64,000 nucleotides of DNA, from assembly GCF_023278565.1 (NCBI RefSeq), contig NC_064678.1, positions 4,216,001 to 4,280,000 of the forward strand, written 5' to 3'. Origin of the DNA: Colletotrichum lupini. Taxonomy: Eukaryota > Ascomycota > Sordariomycetes > Glomerellales > Glomerellaceae. The notes under the pieces were generated by a model. That model did not search any database and was not told the origin of the DNA. It saw only the letters and a list, made by a program, of their open reading frames with translations. Both the position numbers and the translations under genes were made by a program. Position 1 is the stretch's first letter. Every line of letters begins with the position of its first letter. Of the stretch, positions 22,801-32,673 are shown piece by piece.

Positions 22801-25800
22801 TTACTATAATCGAGATTAATAAGTTTAGATACTCGTAGTTAATAACGAGCTCTTAGAGAGTAGCCTATTTAAAGTGGACCTTTTTTACCTTACTACCTGC
22901 TAATAAGTTTGTAATATAAGCGGCTACTTTCTCTTATATATTAATAATATAACTAAAAATATAAAAAACGCGGCTACGCTTATAGGAGTTAAAGCTACCC
23001 TACTCCTCGGTATTATAGAACTTTATAAAAGTATTTTAAATAAACTAAGTAGCGCTATATAGCTCCTCGGGAACTTAAAAAATATTATTAACTAATATTT
23101 CGGTAACGGATTAGCGAGGACTTAACGACTTATAGTAGAACACTTTTTCTTATTAATTTAATAAATAATATACTTAGTAACGTAAGCGCCGGTGATATAG
23201 ATAAGCTCGTCGATATTATAATATAGACTAGCTAAGTAGCGTATATAAAAAGTACTACCGCAGAGACCGCGGAAGCCCTTTTTAAAATTATACTCTATAT
23301 TAAGTATATCCTAGATATATAAAATAGTAAATATTTTAGTAGATACTTAGTAATAGTATAATAAGAGAGTTATAATTAGGAAACGATACGGAATTAGAAT
23401 ATTATAAAAAGAAAAGTATAGTTATATAAGAAAGAATTCGTAGAACGGTCGCTAAATAAAAAAAAAGAAAAAAAAGTAAATACGTAACTAATAACGGACA
23501 AAAAATCTTTTATTATAATCGATAGCTTAGTAATAATAATAACCGCGAGGTTAGGCGGGCTCTTATATATTACGACGGTCGGAATACTTTATTACGAATA
23601 TATACTACTAACCTAGTAACTAGTTAGCGTACTATTGCTAAATAATAATAATAAGGCATTCGTTAAATAAGGAGATAAGAGCAATGCCTTGTTCCTAGGT
23701 AAGAAAGGATATTATTAACGCCTTACGGAATTTATTACGAATAACGACGTTAATAGCTTTATTATTAGCGTTAAAAGAAAATATTACGTAATAACTTTAG
23801 GGACTAAAGTTACGTAAGGGGGGAGTAATTATAATAGATTCGGGATACGGCTAGCGATAGGATACTAATAACTTAATAACTAGTATACGGATCTTATTAT
23901 AAAAGAACTTTTTAAGAAATAGAGCCCTTACGAAGGACTCTATAAGCTTTAGTTTTATAATATACCTATACCTATATTATAGCCTCGCTAGTTAAGTACT
24001 CATAGCCTAATCTCTTATAAATTACGTATATATACCTATTTATAATTTAATTCTTTTCATTTACTTTTTTCTTTAGTATTAACTATTTACGTATATATAC
24101 TAATAATTTCGTATAGGATACTCCCTTTTTTAATAATCGCGTACGCCGTATAATACTTATAATAAGCGCTTAATATAGTATTCCGGCCCGTATTAAAGGT
24201 ATATAGCTCCCGACGGTCCCCGTATACTAACCTACGTAGTACCCTAACGACCTTACGTCCTATAAAATAACCTCTTACCTCCTTATTAATACGTATACCT
24301 CTATATAATAGCTTCTTTATTATACGGATTCTTACGTTATTTATAAGCTCTTTATCTTCCTTTTTAAAGACTTTTTATTAAATCTATAACCTTAGTATTA
24401 TATAAGTTAGTATATACTACCCTATACTATTTAATATTACTATACTAACCCGTATAATCTAGCCCTAGCGTTAAATTAAGCTTAACCTTAAGATTACTAA
24501 GAATAGCCGTTATATACCCCTAGATATTACTATAACTTATACTTAGGTTACTAATACTATCTAAACGACCGTATATAGTAACGCTAAGACTAGTGCCGAG
24601 TCGTGCGCTCGTTATAAGGCTAGTAAAAGTATTTTTATTAATTACGTTACTTTTATAAGTAAGGGCTGCTTTAGTTATAACTATATATTTACTATATACG
24701 AGTATACGCTCGTTACGCTTCTCGTTATTACTCGTACGTTACCTTATACTACTTTATATCTATTTATAGTTTACTAACGGTTCGTACTAGCTCGTAATAC
24801 GCTTATTAAAGTCGTTAAGCGTAGTCGTAACTATAAGGGCCGTAGTAAAGTCCGTATTAGCGCTCTACTTAAGTCTCTAGGTACTATCCCCGCTATATAC
24901 CTCTATATAATAATAAAAGCCCTTAAATAAGTAGCTAAGTAGGCTAAAGATAATAAAGAGGGTATATATAATAGCGTATAAGATTATAAAGAGCGTTACT
25001 AACTTATATAGACTCTGAGTAAGGAGTAATTAATTTAATATTCTTATATAGTATAGTATAGGAGTTTATATAGGTATATATTAGGATATAGTACGATTAG
25101 GCTTAATACCCGGGTAATAAGGCCCCTACGGAGTTATAGGGCACTTATTAGCTATAAGCTAGAGTATACGCGCTTAGTTTAGCTTATAAGAGGCCGTAAC
25201 TAACCGTACAAAGGCTCCCCCTAAAGTTCAACGTTTCTAATAAAATTATAAAACTTTTATTTATCGTATATTATCATTATGTACTTTTCTATCCTTTTTA
25301 GCGTTATAAATCCCTATAAGCGTCTATATTTCTATATATATACTTATAAGACCTTATAAATAAAAGGATACCCCTATATATTATTATAATTATATATAAA
25401 CATTTACCCCTTACTTAAAATTTCTTTTTTAGTTTCTTACTTTATATATTACTACTTTTTTAAAATAGTACAACTACGTATTAATCTTTTATTATATTAA
25501 ACGATAATTATTATAAAGTTAGAGAGTAATTAGACCTATAATATAATTATTATATATATCTTTATAGTTTTTAGTACTAGAATTACAAAGCGAACTTTCG
25601 AACGTTAACTTACGAAATAGGACTTACGACGAGAAGAGCGTACGGTCTTTTCTAAGGATCTATTAATTCGTATTTAAGAATTATTCTTCTAATAATACTT
25701 AAATGATAAAGATATCCTTTTTTAACTCTAGTCTAAAGGATTTATAATTACGGCTATAGGATTATTAATACTTCGTTAATAGAATTAGCTTTAGCGATAA

Positions 25801-28562
25801 TAAATACTAAAATAGCTCGTAATTATATAATAACGATTAGAAGAGTTCTTTTTTAGTATACTAAAGGTTACTTACCGTACTAAAGGGTACGGTAAAAAGT
25901 ATTTTTATACATAAGTTTACTAATAAGCTTATATTATTAACCGAGATAAACTATACTTTATATATTATAAAACCTTTTTATAATAAGTTTAAGATCGGTT
26001 AAATAAGATAAGGTACTGTTATAAAGGGTTTATAACTCCTAGACTAAATTATATTTAGTCTTTAAATACATACGATAAGCTTTTACTATTTAAATTTAAG
26101 ATCTATACTAATATTAATACTTATTCGCGGTTTATTATATAGTTCTATATAGGGGTTTTTGCCTATACGTCCCGGAATGTACTTATATAATATCTTACCG
26201 TTATTTAATAACGGGGATTTACGCTATTACGAGTTCGTTTAGACCGAGGGAAAGAAACCGTTCTTACGTCTAGTATTTATTACTACTTTTTATAATACTG
26301 TTTAATAGTAAAAAGTCTAATTATATTCCGTAATTACTAAATCTTTAGTAAAAGTATTTATAACGTTAAGATTGAGAGTTAGTAGAATCGTCTTTATTAA
26401 AGTAGATTAGTATATTAGCGGGTAAGTAATATATATCTTAGTATATATAAGTATACTTACGTTTATAAGAATACTTCTAACTACTTTAGTTCTAAGGGCT
26501 ATTTTATATAAATATACTCTCTAACTAGATTACACTTCTATTTACATATATATTACTAATTCGTTCTGATTTTATTAACTTCGTATAAATTTAGAACTCT
26601 TATCGAATTCGTCGTTAAAAAGGTCGCCCTCACGTTATTTCTAATTAGCTATAGTAACTATATTATTAATCTACGTTACGAACTATATAAAACTTTATAT
26701 AGCCGATTAACTAAAACTAAGTTTAATAACTATTAAACGCTATTTAAAATAGTAATAATCTAGACGCATATCTTCCTTAAGCTACCTTATAGATTTATAC
26801 TTTAATTATTAAAGGCTCCCTAACTATATTAGCTAAAAGTATAAAGTTTAGCGAGGCTAATTATCCTTATTTTAAAGCGTATTAATATCTTCGTATTTGT
26901 CTAAAGTAGTATATACGTAATAAGCTCTAACTAGAAGTTACTTTACTTAGTAAACCATAGGGCGGTATTATATAAGTTAAGTAGAGATTAAAAGACTTTA
27001 AAATTAATCTTAGAGTATTAAATAGCTTCGTAATTACGAGCAATACTAAGGACGAAGAGGAATTATAAATATAATTATAGTTTACTCTAAACTATCTATT
27101 AACGAGAATGCTCGTTTCTATCCTTATAGTATACTAGGTTATTTATTATTATAAACTTTATTTTCTTATTAAACTACTATAATCTCGTTTTTCCTATCGT
27201 TTTTATCCTTTTTAACCTTTTTCTTAGCTTTTACCTCCTTCTTAACGATCTTCTTTTCTTACTTAACTAATAATTCCTCCTTAATCTTTATCGTTAGTTT
27301 AATACTAATACCTATTAAAAGCCGTGTTTTTAGAATATTTCTATACGTTATTTTGCCTAAAGTTTTAGTTATAATTAGCTTTATACGACCTTTTCCCTTC
27401 TTTATTAGCTAAGGTTTAATAACTAGCGACTTAATTCTAGTTTAAGAAATAATAGAAAGTTAATAATTATCTTTTTCGTATAAGATCGTAGCTTTAAAAA
27501 GGAATCTCTCTAAACTTATAGCTTCGTACGCTACTTTATAATACTTTAAAATATTATAAAGATTCTTTATATTAATTAAAAATGCTATCCACTCTATTAA
27601 AAGAATTTGCTAGTTTATTATAAAATATAAAATAATAGATCGTATTATATCTTAATATAAAATAAACGTCGAAAAGCGATTAAACTAAACTTTCTTAATA
27701 AACTTCTTAATAACTTAGACGTTAATATAAGTCGTTACTTAGAAACCGTTAAGTTCGTTCTTAAAAAAGGATATATTATATAATATAATAGAGATATTAA
27801 TTATTAATAATTACTTTAGCTCCTTTTTTATTTACTAAATACTTCGTTCCCGCTCTTTTAAGCCCGTAAGAAGAGATTTTATTAATATCGAGGCTTATAC
27901 GTTTATACGTTCTTATTATATAAAAAGGGCAGAGCTTATACGAGTATTATTATCAATCGGTCGTTTTAAAATAGCTTTACGAAGAGGTATCGTAAGGTTA
28001 ATTAGTTTAATAACGTCTTATATAGAGATTAGAAGTTATTATAGATCTATACTATAATATTTATAAGCGAGCTATTAGTTTAATAACTTAAATAAAAAGT
28101 AATTTTTACTTATAAAAAGGTAAAAAGTAGTAGTTATTTTTATAATAAAGTTATAAAGAGAAGAAAAACTTTTACGTCGGGGTACGATATTACGCAATTT
28201 TATATACTACCGTACGGTTTAATATATTATAAAATTAAAATATCTCTTAAGCCGTAAATCTCTATAACCCCTATTTATAAATTATTATACTAGTTTAGAC
28301 CCTATCCTGGGTAGTGGGGTGACCGTAAAATACGATTTCTGCTTTGACATATGAAAAAAGTGTTTTGGCGGAGTGCCTCTTGCAGTCTGCCGTAGTTAGC
28401 TTCCTCGACAATCGGACATTGTAAACCTTAATCCTCGACTAAGAAGACTGGGACGATGTGACCACTTACAGAACACTGTGGAGCATCAGCCAACGACTGC
28501 GCGCCAGCGAGCCTCAAGAGGCACGATGCTCCAACGGCGACGATGAATCGCAGAGTCAACAT
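13816..28562 (-). CDS. PTH11-like receptor with CFEM-like domain, split by a 13-kb transposon in intron 1
   Basis: Plasma-membrane seven-helix protein of the fungal PTH11/rhodopsin-domain family (surface sensing, often pathogenicity). Exon 1 is 28562-28470 (signal peptide MLTLRFIVAVGASCLL.. then ADAPQCS). Exons 2-7 are 15356-15221, 15145-14964, 14897-14861, 14803-14736, 14666-14281 and 14221-13816. They sum to 1,308 nt (435 aa) with every junction in phase. Cysteines 30, 34, 53, 65 and 70 form a reduced CFEM-like pattern (the family usually has eight). Then come TACGFPLSDYRHESRA, the first helix (LGMFILASAFFACRI), RYSPWGADDTLMVVAF, further helices (VFILSIVKASILLFFLRIF, LAYDLFVGFIFIVF, MNIALDVWMLILPL) and a Ser-rich tail. 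Without the transposon intron 1 would be 87 bp (GTAAGT..CTAAC..TTTAG); it now spans 28469-15357. Exons carry no RIP-type stops, so the gene may still be functional if the giant intron is removed. Confidence 0.82.
15369..15373. repeat. Target-site duplication, left of DNA transposon copy A (GTTAG)
   Basis: GTTAG directly before the TACGGCAGAC terminus. It is repeated at 28,395-28,399. On the minus strand it reads CTAAC, the branch-site sequence of intron 1 of the receptor gene. Confidence 0.85.
15374..15406 (+). repeat. Terminal inverted repeat, copy A left
   Basis: 33 bp from TACGGCAGAC to TAAAAC; one mismatch (T for C) to the other three copies' CCAAAAC end. It still contains CpA, unlike the interior. 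Confidence 0.9.
15930..16119 (+). repeat. 5' LTR of the chromovirus
   Basis: 190 bp, beginning TATAATAGATTCGGGATACG and ending CTAATCTCTTATA. Nearly identical to 23,830-24,019; differences are mostly C/T or G/A. Confidence 0.9.
16200..21430 (+). pseudogene. gag-pol of the Ty3/gypsy chromovirus (RIP-inactivated)
   Basis: Start and end are approximate. A CCHC zinc knuckle is at 17,388-17,429 with its Cys/His codons turned to Tyr codons (TGT to TAT, CAY to TAY). From ~17,670 the pol frame (codons starting at positions = 2 mod 3) stays in register for 3.7 kb: protease (DIYSEIDIIS, 17,675 on), RT with FGLTNAPATF (18,593-18,622) and YxDD box now YINDLIIY (18,677-18,700), RNase H ETDA (19,127 on), integrase HHCC/core (~20,050-20,900), and a C-terminal chromodomain (~21,218-21,330; YLVKxA..NTxEL, tryptophans now TAG). 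Gag is in the 0 frame and pol in the 2 frame, so a -1 shift would have been needed. Only point substitutions are apparent, no indels. Confidence 0.85.
21551..21566 (+). other. Internal polypurine-tract-like sequence
   Basis: TACGTAAGGGGAGTAA, almost identical to the tract just before the 3' LTR (23,811-23,828, which has two more Gs). It lies just after the chromodomain, where a standard chromovirus would meet its LTR. It could be a central polypurine tract or a relic of the ancestral element end. Confidence 0.55.
21823..21918. repeat. 24-bp tandem repeat, four units
   Basis: Four consecutive 24-bp units (tataataagaggtataacgg plus gagc), with one C/T difference in unit 2 and a partial fifth unit. 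In frame with the antisense gene, each encodes eight residues (IIAPVxPL). Confidence 0.9.
22744..22804 (-). other. Intron of the antisense gene
   Basis: 61 bp, GTAAGT / TACTAAC / TTTCTTTTCTTAG. All three signals are on the strand opposite to gag-pol, which argues that the antisense frame was a real spliced gene. Confidence 0.7.
23811..23828 (+). other. Polypurine tract before 3' LTR
   Basis: TACGTAAGGGGGGAGTAA immediately upstream of the 3' LTR start, the expected place for the plus-strand primer of reverse transcription. Confidence 0.75.
23830..24019 (+). repeat. 3' LTR of the chromovirus
   Basis: 190 bp, matches 15,930-16,119 end to end; followed by the AATTA duplication. Confidence 0.9.
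28362..28394 (-). repeat. Terminal inverted repeat, copy A right
   Basis: Reverse complement of the TACGGCAGAC repeat; followed by target duplication GTTAG at 28,395-28,399. The terminal ~70 bp keep normal CpA/TpG content. Confidence 0.9.
28395..28399. repeat. Target-site duplication, right of copy A (GTTAG)
   Basis: Matches 15,369-15,373. Equal duplications on both sides of copy A exclude recombination between copies A and B at this end. Confidence 0.85.
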
Positions 28563-29817
28563 TGCGGGACTCGTCTGACAGCGAACATGCACACACAAAC
28601 ACGAAAGCCGCAAAGAATGACCGAAAGGAGAGGGAGAAGCCGGTGGGAGCGGACGTAAGAGAGGGAGGGCGTCTACGTCAAGTTATTACCTACCCTTTCT
28701 TGTTGTGCTTGATGACGGAATCGGTACCCAGGGGGCCTAGCCCAGCGCCCATCTCCAAGTTGCGATTTGCGAGGCGACTCCAGAGGCTCAGAGACGAGTA
28801 CGCCAAAAACGGCGTTGGTATGGCTTTCCCCCTCTCCTTTGAACTATTGATCCTGTCTGATGTTCCCCCCTGCCTTGGGCGTACGTTAGCGGCGCAGAGC
28901 TTATCGCCATCGTCTGCCCCTAATCGTTTCACAGTTTCAGCCTGGATAGAAGAAAGGCGATACTGTAGGAATTCCAGAGCTTCTGACGAAGGGTACCAAA
29001 CTCGTGAAAACCAGTCCCTGCCAGCTTGATGAGGCTGTACTTCAAAGGAAGAGAGCAGCCTGCTCTTGCCACGTCTTGGAATGTCTTAGGAAATTGCGTT
29101 GCGCCCGCAACCAGCTAGGATCCCGCTAAAGATTGAGGGAAAAGAAACCATCGAACCAGAAAGCGTGAGAGCGTAACGGAGTACACTCCAGCCCGCCCGC
29201 GGATCCTCTTCCGGACTGCTGGTCAAAAGCCAAGTTCGCCGCGAGCAGTCAGCCTCCTTTGAACTCTAATCATCCCGTTCCCACCCCAGATCGCTCTCGC
29301 CCTATGCCAAGCTCTCCCAACTTTCCCCAAGAGCCCACAAGTGAGAACGGCTGGGTTCGGAGGCTTGCAATAGCCGGTAGAGGATGAGCAGGAAAAAAGA
29401 GGACATTCCTCCAATGAGCGGGGGATGCTCGTCACTGCCCATGGACGGGCACTTATCCGCGCCATGGTCAACTGGAATGCGATAAACCCAGTCAGCCACG
29501 GGTGGCGGAATCGGGTGAGGTCTTCTTTGTTCTGAAGTTACCCGAGATGACCGATATACAGGGCGTTTTCGGGGCTTTGAGAGCCCCCGGTTCGCCGTGG
29601 CCTTCTCGGTCCGTAGACAATGGTCCAGGAGACTCCCGAAGAATAGAAATCAATAACACCGACACAATACGCAGATAAAAATGTCGAAATCACATAATGT
29701 GGAGCCGCAGAGTTATTTGAGCAGGCACTCCTCAGCCTGGCATTACCTATGCCGACCAGTTGTTATTAAGCTTGAAAGTCTTGAACCAAGTTCGACCAGT
29801 GATCTGCAACGCCCCCT
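28563..29817. other. Island intergenic region upstream of the PTH11-like gene
   Basis: Normal base composition, no RIP signature, no supportable gene. It should hold the promoter of the PTH11-like receptor (minus strand) and the 3' end of the quinone oxidoreductase. Confidence 0.5.
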
Positions 29818-30986
29818 CTACGAAATGGTACAGATGATCTTTCCCGAGTTCTTGTTCGCCTCCAGGTGCGCATGAGCCTCTTGTATCTTCTCCCACGGAA
29901 GCACCGTATCAATTACGACCTTGAGCTTGCCCGTCTTAAAGTGCGGCACATACTCCTCCAACCGATCCCTCAACTTGCCCTGATACTCCACGTCCCTGCT
30001 CCGCAACGTGCTGCCCTCAAGCCTGATCCGCTTGTACAGCAGAGGCCCAATGTTGGCCCCCTCGATGTTGGGCCCGCCCAGCAGGCCGAGCAGGACGATG
30101 CGCGCGTCCCGCGCCGCGACGTCGAGGTTCTTCTGGAAGTAGCCGCCCCCGACAAAGTCGACAATCACGTCCACGCCCTTGCCGCCCGTCGCCTCCTTGA
30201 TCTTCTCGGCCCAGTCGACCTCCCTGTAGTTGAAGGCCGCCGTGGCACCGACTTTGTCGACCACAAAGTCACACTTCTCGTTGGACCCGGCCGTCGCGTA
30301 GACGGCGGACGCACCCGCGTCCTTGGCCAGCTGGATGCCCGCGATGGAGACGCCAGAGGCGCCGGCGTGCCAGAGGACGGATTTGCCCTTTGAGAACTCG
30401 CCTACGAGGAACAGGGCTTGCGTGGCGGTGATCCAGGTCTAGTGTACACTCATGGTCAGCATTTCACGAATGCCGACATCGGTGGTGCAAACAGATGACG
30501 GGGAAACCATGCAGGCTTTTAGTTTTCTTCTTACCTCTGGAACACCAGCGGCCTGCTCCCAGGACAGGAAATCGGGCTTGTGCAGCAGCATCTTGCTATT
30601 GACGGCAATGTACTCGGCGTATGCGCCACCGTACGCGAGGCCAAAGACCTCATCTCCAGCCTTGAAATCGCCGTGGTCGCCCGAGCCAAAGGATTCAATA
30701 GTCCCGCTGAATTCGACTCCCAGGGTCTTGGGCGCCTGAGGCGGGAGCGGGTAATTGCCAAGACGTTGGATCTGGTCCATGCGGTTGATGCCAAAGGCCT
30801 TGATCTTGACCAGGGCCTCACCTTCGCCCGCCGTGGGCTTTGGTGTGTCGGCATTGATGAAGAGGTTCTCCTTGGGACCTTTGCCGTCCTTGATGTCTGT
30901 AGTTTTTTGTATTTGTAAGCCATTTGTCTGTTACGTACGGTGAAAGGCACGTTCGACTCACCAACTGCTCTCATTGTTGAGGCCAT
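29818..30986 (-). CDS. Quinone oxidoreductase / zinc-less MDR family
   Basis: NADPH-dependent medium-chain reductase of the PIG3/quinone-oxidoreductase type, likely cytosolic, reducing quinones or related electrophiles. Exons (minus): 30986-30962, 30896-30535 and 30438-29818, giving 335 aa (the family is ~330). Introns 30961-30897 (gtgagt..ctacag) and 30534-30439 (gtaaga..actag). N-terminal GroES-like part: VKIKAFGINRMDQIQRLGNYP, PKTLGVEFSGT, GDEVFGLAYGGAYAEYI. The Rossmann motif is HAGASGVSIAGIQLAK (~30,340), then DVIVDFVGG and a C-terminal NKNSGKII. Zinc ligands of alcohol dehydrogenases are absent, as usual here. It sits intact between two RIP-mutated transposon copies. Confidence 0.9.
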
Positions 30987-32635
30987 TTTGATAAAGTTTT
31001 CTGATCTTGATTTCAACCTTGCCAATCTGCACTTGAGAAGTTAACTTGAAAAGAATAAAAGAGATTTGTCAGTAGCTCGAGAAGATGAAGTCTCACCGAG
31101 GTCCCCGTTCGGTTCCCCTCAATGACGTGCATCCGGGCCCACTGACTAATCCACTCGGGCGCCCCCGTGCCGCTCCGTAGCCGGCTCCAATATTCCGGTG
31201 CCGTGTCCGCATGGTTTCCAACCACAGCTCCGGGAAACGCTACTTGTAGTCTCCGTTCAATTTTCTTGGCCGTAAATTTCATATACCTCATCTTACGCAG
31301 TCTAGAATATGCCCGAGTTGCAATGACTGAGACTACCATGTATGAGCGACAAGCTTACAGGCTTAGTTCAGTATCATCTTTGGTCAATTTCCCTACCGGA
31401 ATGGGGGTTTCGATGAAGTGAACGTGTTAGTTACTGTATCCCGAAAGTCTCTCAAGAAACACAAGCTAGAATGGACCTGCATTATCCTGATTTACGCAAT
31501 TCTGAGGTATTCTATCAGTGTTCCGCAGGATCTCAAGGGTAAGTCAGTCTGTTGCTGTTTCTCCTACCCTGTTGACTTCCTCGACTTTCCACATTGATAT
31601 CCCAAGACGTCCCAGCTCCAGAGATCTGAAATAATCAAGGCGCTTTTAGCGGCAGCGGCAGCTCGTCGAGATATATATCCCACGTATCTAGGATAGCCCC
31701 CAACTCCTCGGTCACGAAAGACTGCGGGAAGAGGAGAGGGATTGATACAAATCCCGTTCGTGGTTCTGACTATCAGTTATTCATGTTTCTCGCTCGATAG
31801 TGTATTCCCTGGAGCCAAAATGACTATCGATCACGAGATTGAGGCGCCTTTATAATGGTGACATCAAATGACGGTGAGCCAGTAAAATGGTGGTGCATGG
31901 CCTCGTAAGATGCCCAGCCAAATGGCGCCGGCAACTGACGAGTTTGCATAGTTCGAAGCAAACTCATCGAGGGCCGGGGAGCTCACAGGGCGGATCTTAA
32001 CTAGACTAACCAGCACAAAGGCCAAGCGAGAACACCCTCCCTCGCCGCCTGCTCAATCCTTCCAATGTGTTTTGTTTTCAAATTCGTGCAAGACTCGTAA
32101 AGCTTCATAAAAAAAGAATACTCGGCAGCGGGACACCAACGTTCTCACTTCGCGTCAGGCGTCGCCGAGCATGCGAGCCAAACGAGAATATTTTTGTCTT
32201 CTAGCCTGGTCACCTGGAAGTAAGATTCTAGCTAGCATAAGTTGAAGTACCCCAGATCGGGCTGTCAAGATTGAAGTGAGGTCAGTCAAGGATTCCCTAG
32301 GCACAGAGTGGTTCTCCAGATCTCGACATATAGTCTATCTACGGGCAGCCGATGAAGCTAGTAGTGAAATGCTGGCATGAACTAGGAACTGGCGTACCGC
32401 TTAATGGATGAGAATATAGAACTGGATACGCAAACTTTAGGTTTGAAAGACTCGAAAATGGATGGAATGAGGTGGGTTGATACGTGTTGCAATTGGCCGG
32501 CTGATGAAGTTTTACGAGCCACTTGTCTCTTGAGTACCTCCATATAACAATAAGCATAAAGAGAGGATGGAAGCTGCAGGCACGGAAACACGATGAAAGT
32601 GAGCCGAAGAGAGGGGTAAAGGATAAAGATCGGGC
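30987..32635. other. Island intergenic region up to copy B
   Basis: About 1.65 kb of normal composition. It contains the promoter of the quinone oxidoreductase. No gene, RNA or repeat recognised; short ORFs (e.g. 32,339-32,684 minus) show no family features. Confidence 0.5.
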
Positions 32636-32640
32636 AATAG
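32636..32640. repeat. Target-site duplication, left of copy B (AATAG)
   Basis: AATAG before the TACGGCAGAC end; repeated at 37,570-37,574. Confidence 0.85.
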
Positions 32641-32673
32641 TACGGCAGACTACAAGAGGCACTCCGCCAAAAC
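32641..32673 (+). repeat. Terminal inverted repeat, copy B left
   Basis: TACGGCAGACTAC.. variant (one G to A difference from the other ends), ending CCAAAAC. Confidence 0.88.

Larger units (their letters stand above)
21567..23520 (-). pseudogene. Antisense intron-containing gene inside the retroelement, unknown function, RIP-degraded
   Basis: Not recognised. On the minus strand from ~23,500 to ~21,570 one frame stays coherent, broken only by TAG/TAA codons explicable as RIP of CAG, CAA or TGG. A canonical intron lies at 22,804-22,744: donor GTAAGT, branch TACTAAC, acceptor TTTCTTTTCTTAG, 61 bp, phase 0. It joins the two coherent frames exactly. The inferred product is ~600-650 residues. It has a hydrophobic N-terminal stretch (LLVTYLLFFLFFYLATVL), a middle rich in Tyr/Arg/Gln, a segment near IILDLNKANITLLSL, and a hydrophobic 8-residue repeat (PLIIAPVI) encoded by a 24-bp tandem array. 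Many Tyr/Ile codons may be RIP products of His/Thr/Cys. It could be an additional ORF of this lineage or a captured host gene. Start and end are approximate. Confidence 0.62.
15930..24019 (+). mobile_element. Ty3/gypsy chromovirus with extra antisense gene, RIP-degraded
   Basis: 8,090-bp LTR retrotransposon inserted in copy A. It has two 190-bp LTRs and a 5-bp duplication AATTA (15,925-15,929 and 24,020-24,024). Copy B provides the empty site: the same flank with a single AATTA (minus strand) at 37,014-37,018. Order inside: gag with zinc knuckle, protease, RT, RNase H, integrase, chromodomain (a Ty3/gypsy order with the chromovirus hallmark), a first polypurine-like tract at 21,551, an antisense gene, a second polypurine tract at 23,811, then the 3' LTR. 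LTR ends read TA..TA, as expected for TG..CA after RIP. Every domain carries TAG/TAA where Gln/Trp codons are expected, so the element is dead. Confidence 0.9.
15374..28394 (+). mobile_element. DNA transposon copy A with terminal inverted repeats, carrying a nested Ty3/gypsy element
   Basis: The ends are a 33-bp inverted pair starting TACGGCAGAC and ending in the reverse complement, flanked by GTTAG on both sides. Total length 13,021 bp. Removing the nested retroelement and its duplication leaves 4,926 bp, within 3 bp of copy B (4,929 bp), so both are full-length copies. The interior is AT-rich, with TpA excess and almost no CpA/TpG (RIP). Frames with only TAA/TAG interruptions occur on the plus strand (~26,000-26,400, near RPGMYLYN) and on the minus strand (Lys-rich, ~27,200-27,400). 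I could not assign a transposase superfamily. A 5-bp duplication with these termini does not match Tc1, hAT, Mutator, piggyBac or CACTA rules. Confidence 0.88.

Noticed and set aside
15374..28394. A Starship or other giant cargo element
   Set aside because: No tyrosine-recombinase (DUF3435) reading was found, and the size is explained by a nested retroelement inside a 4.9-kb TIR transposon.
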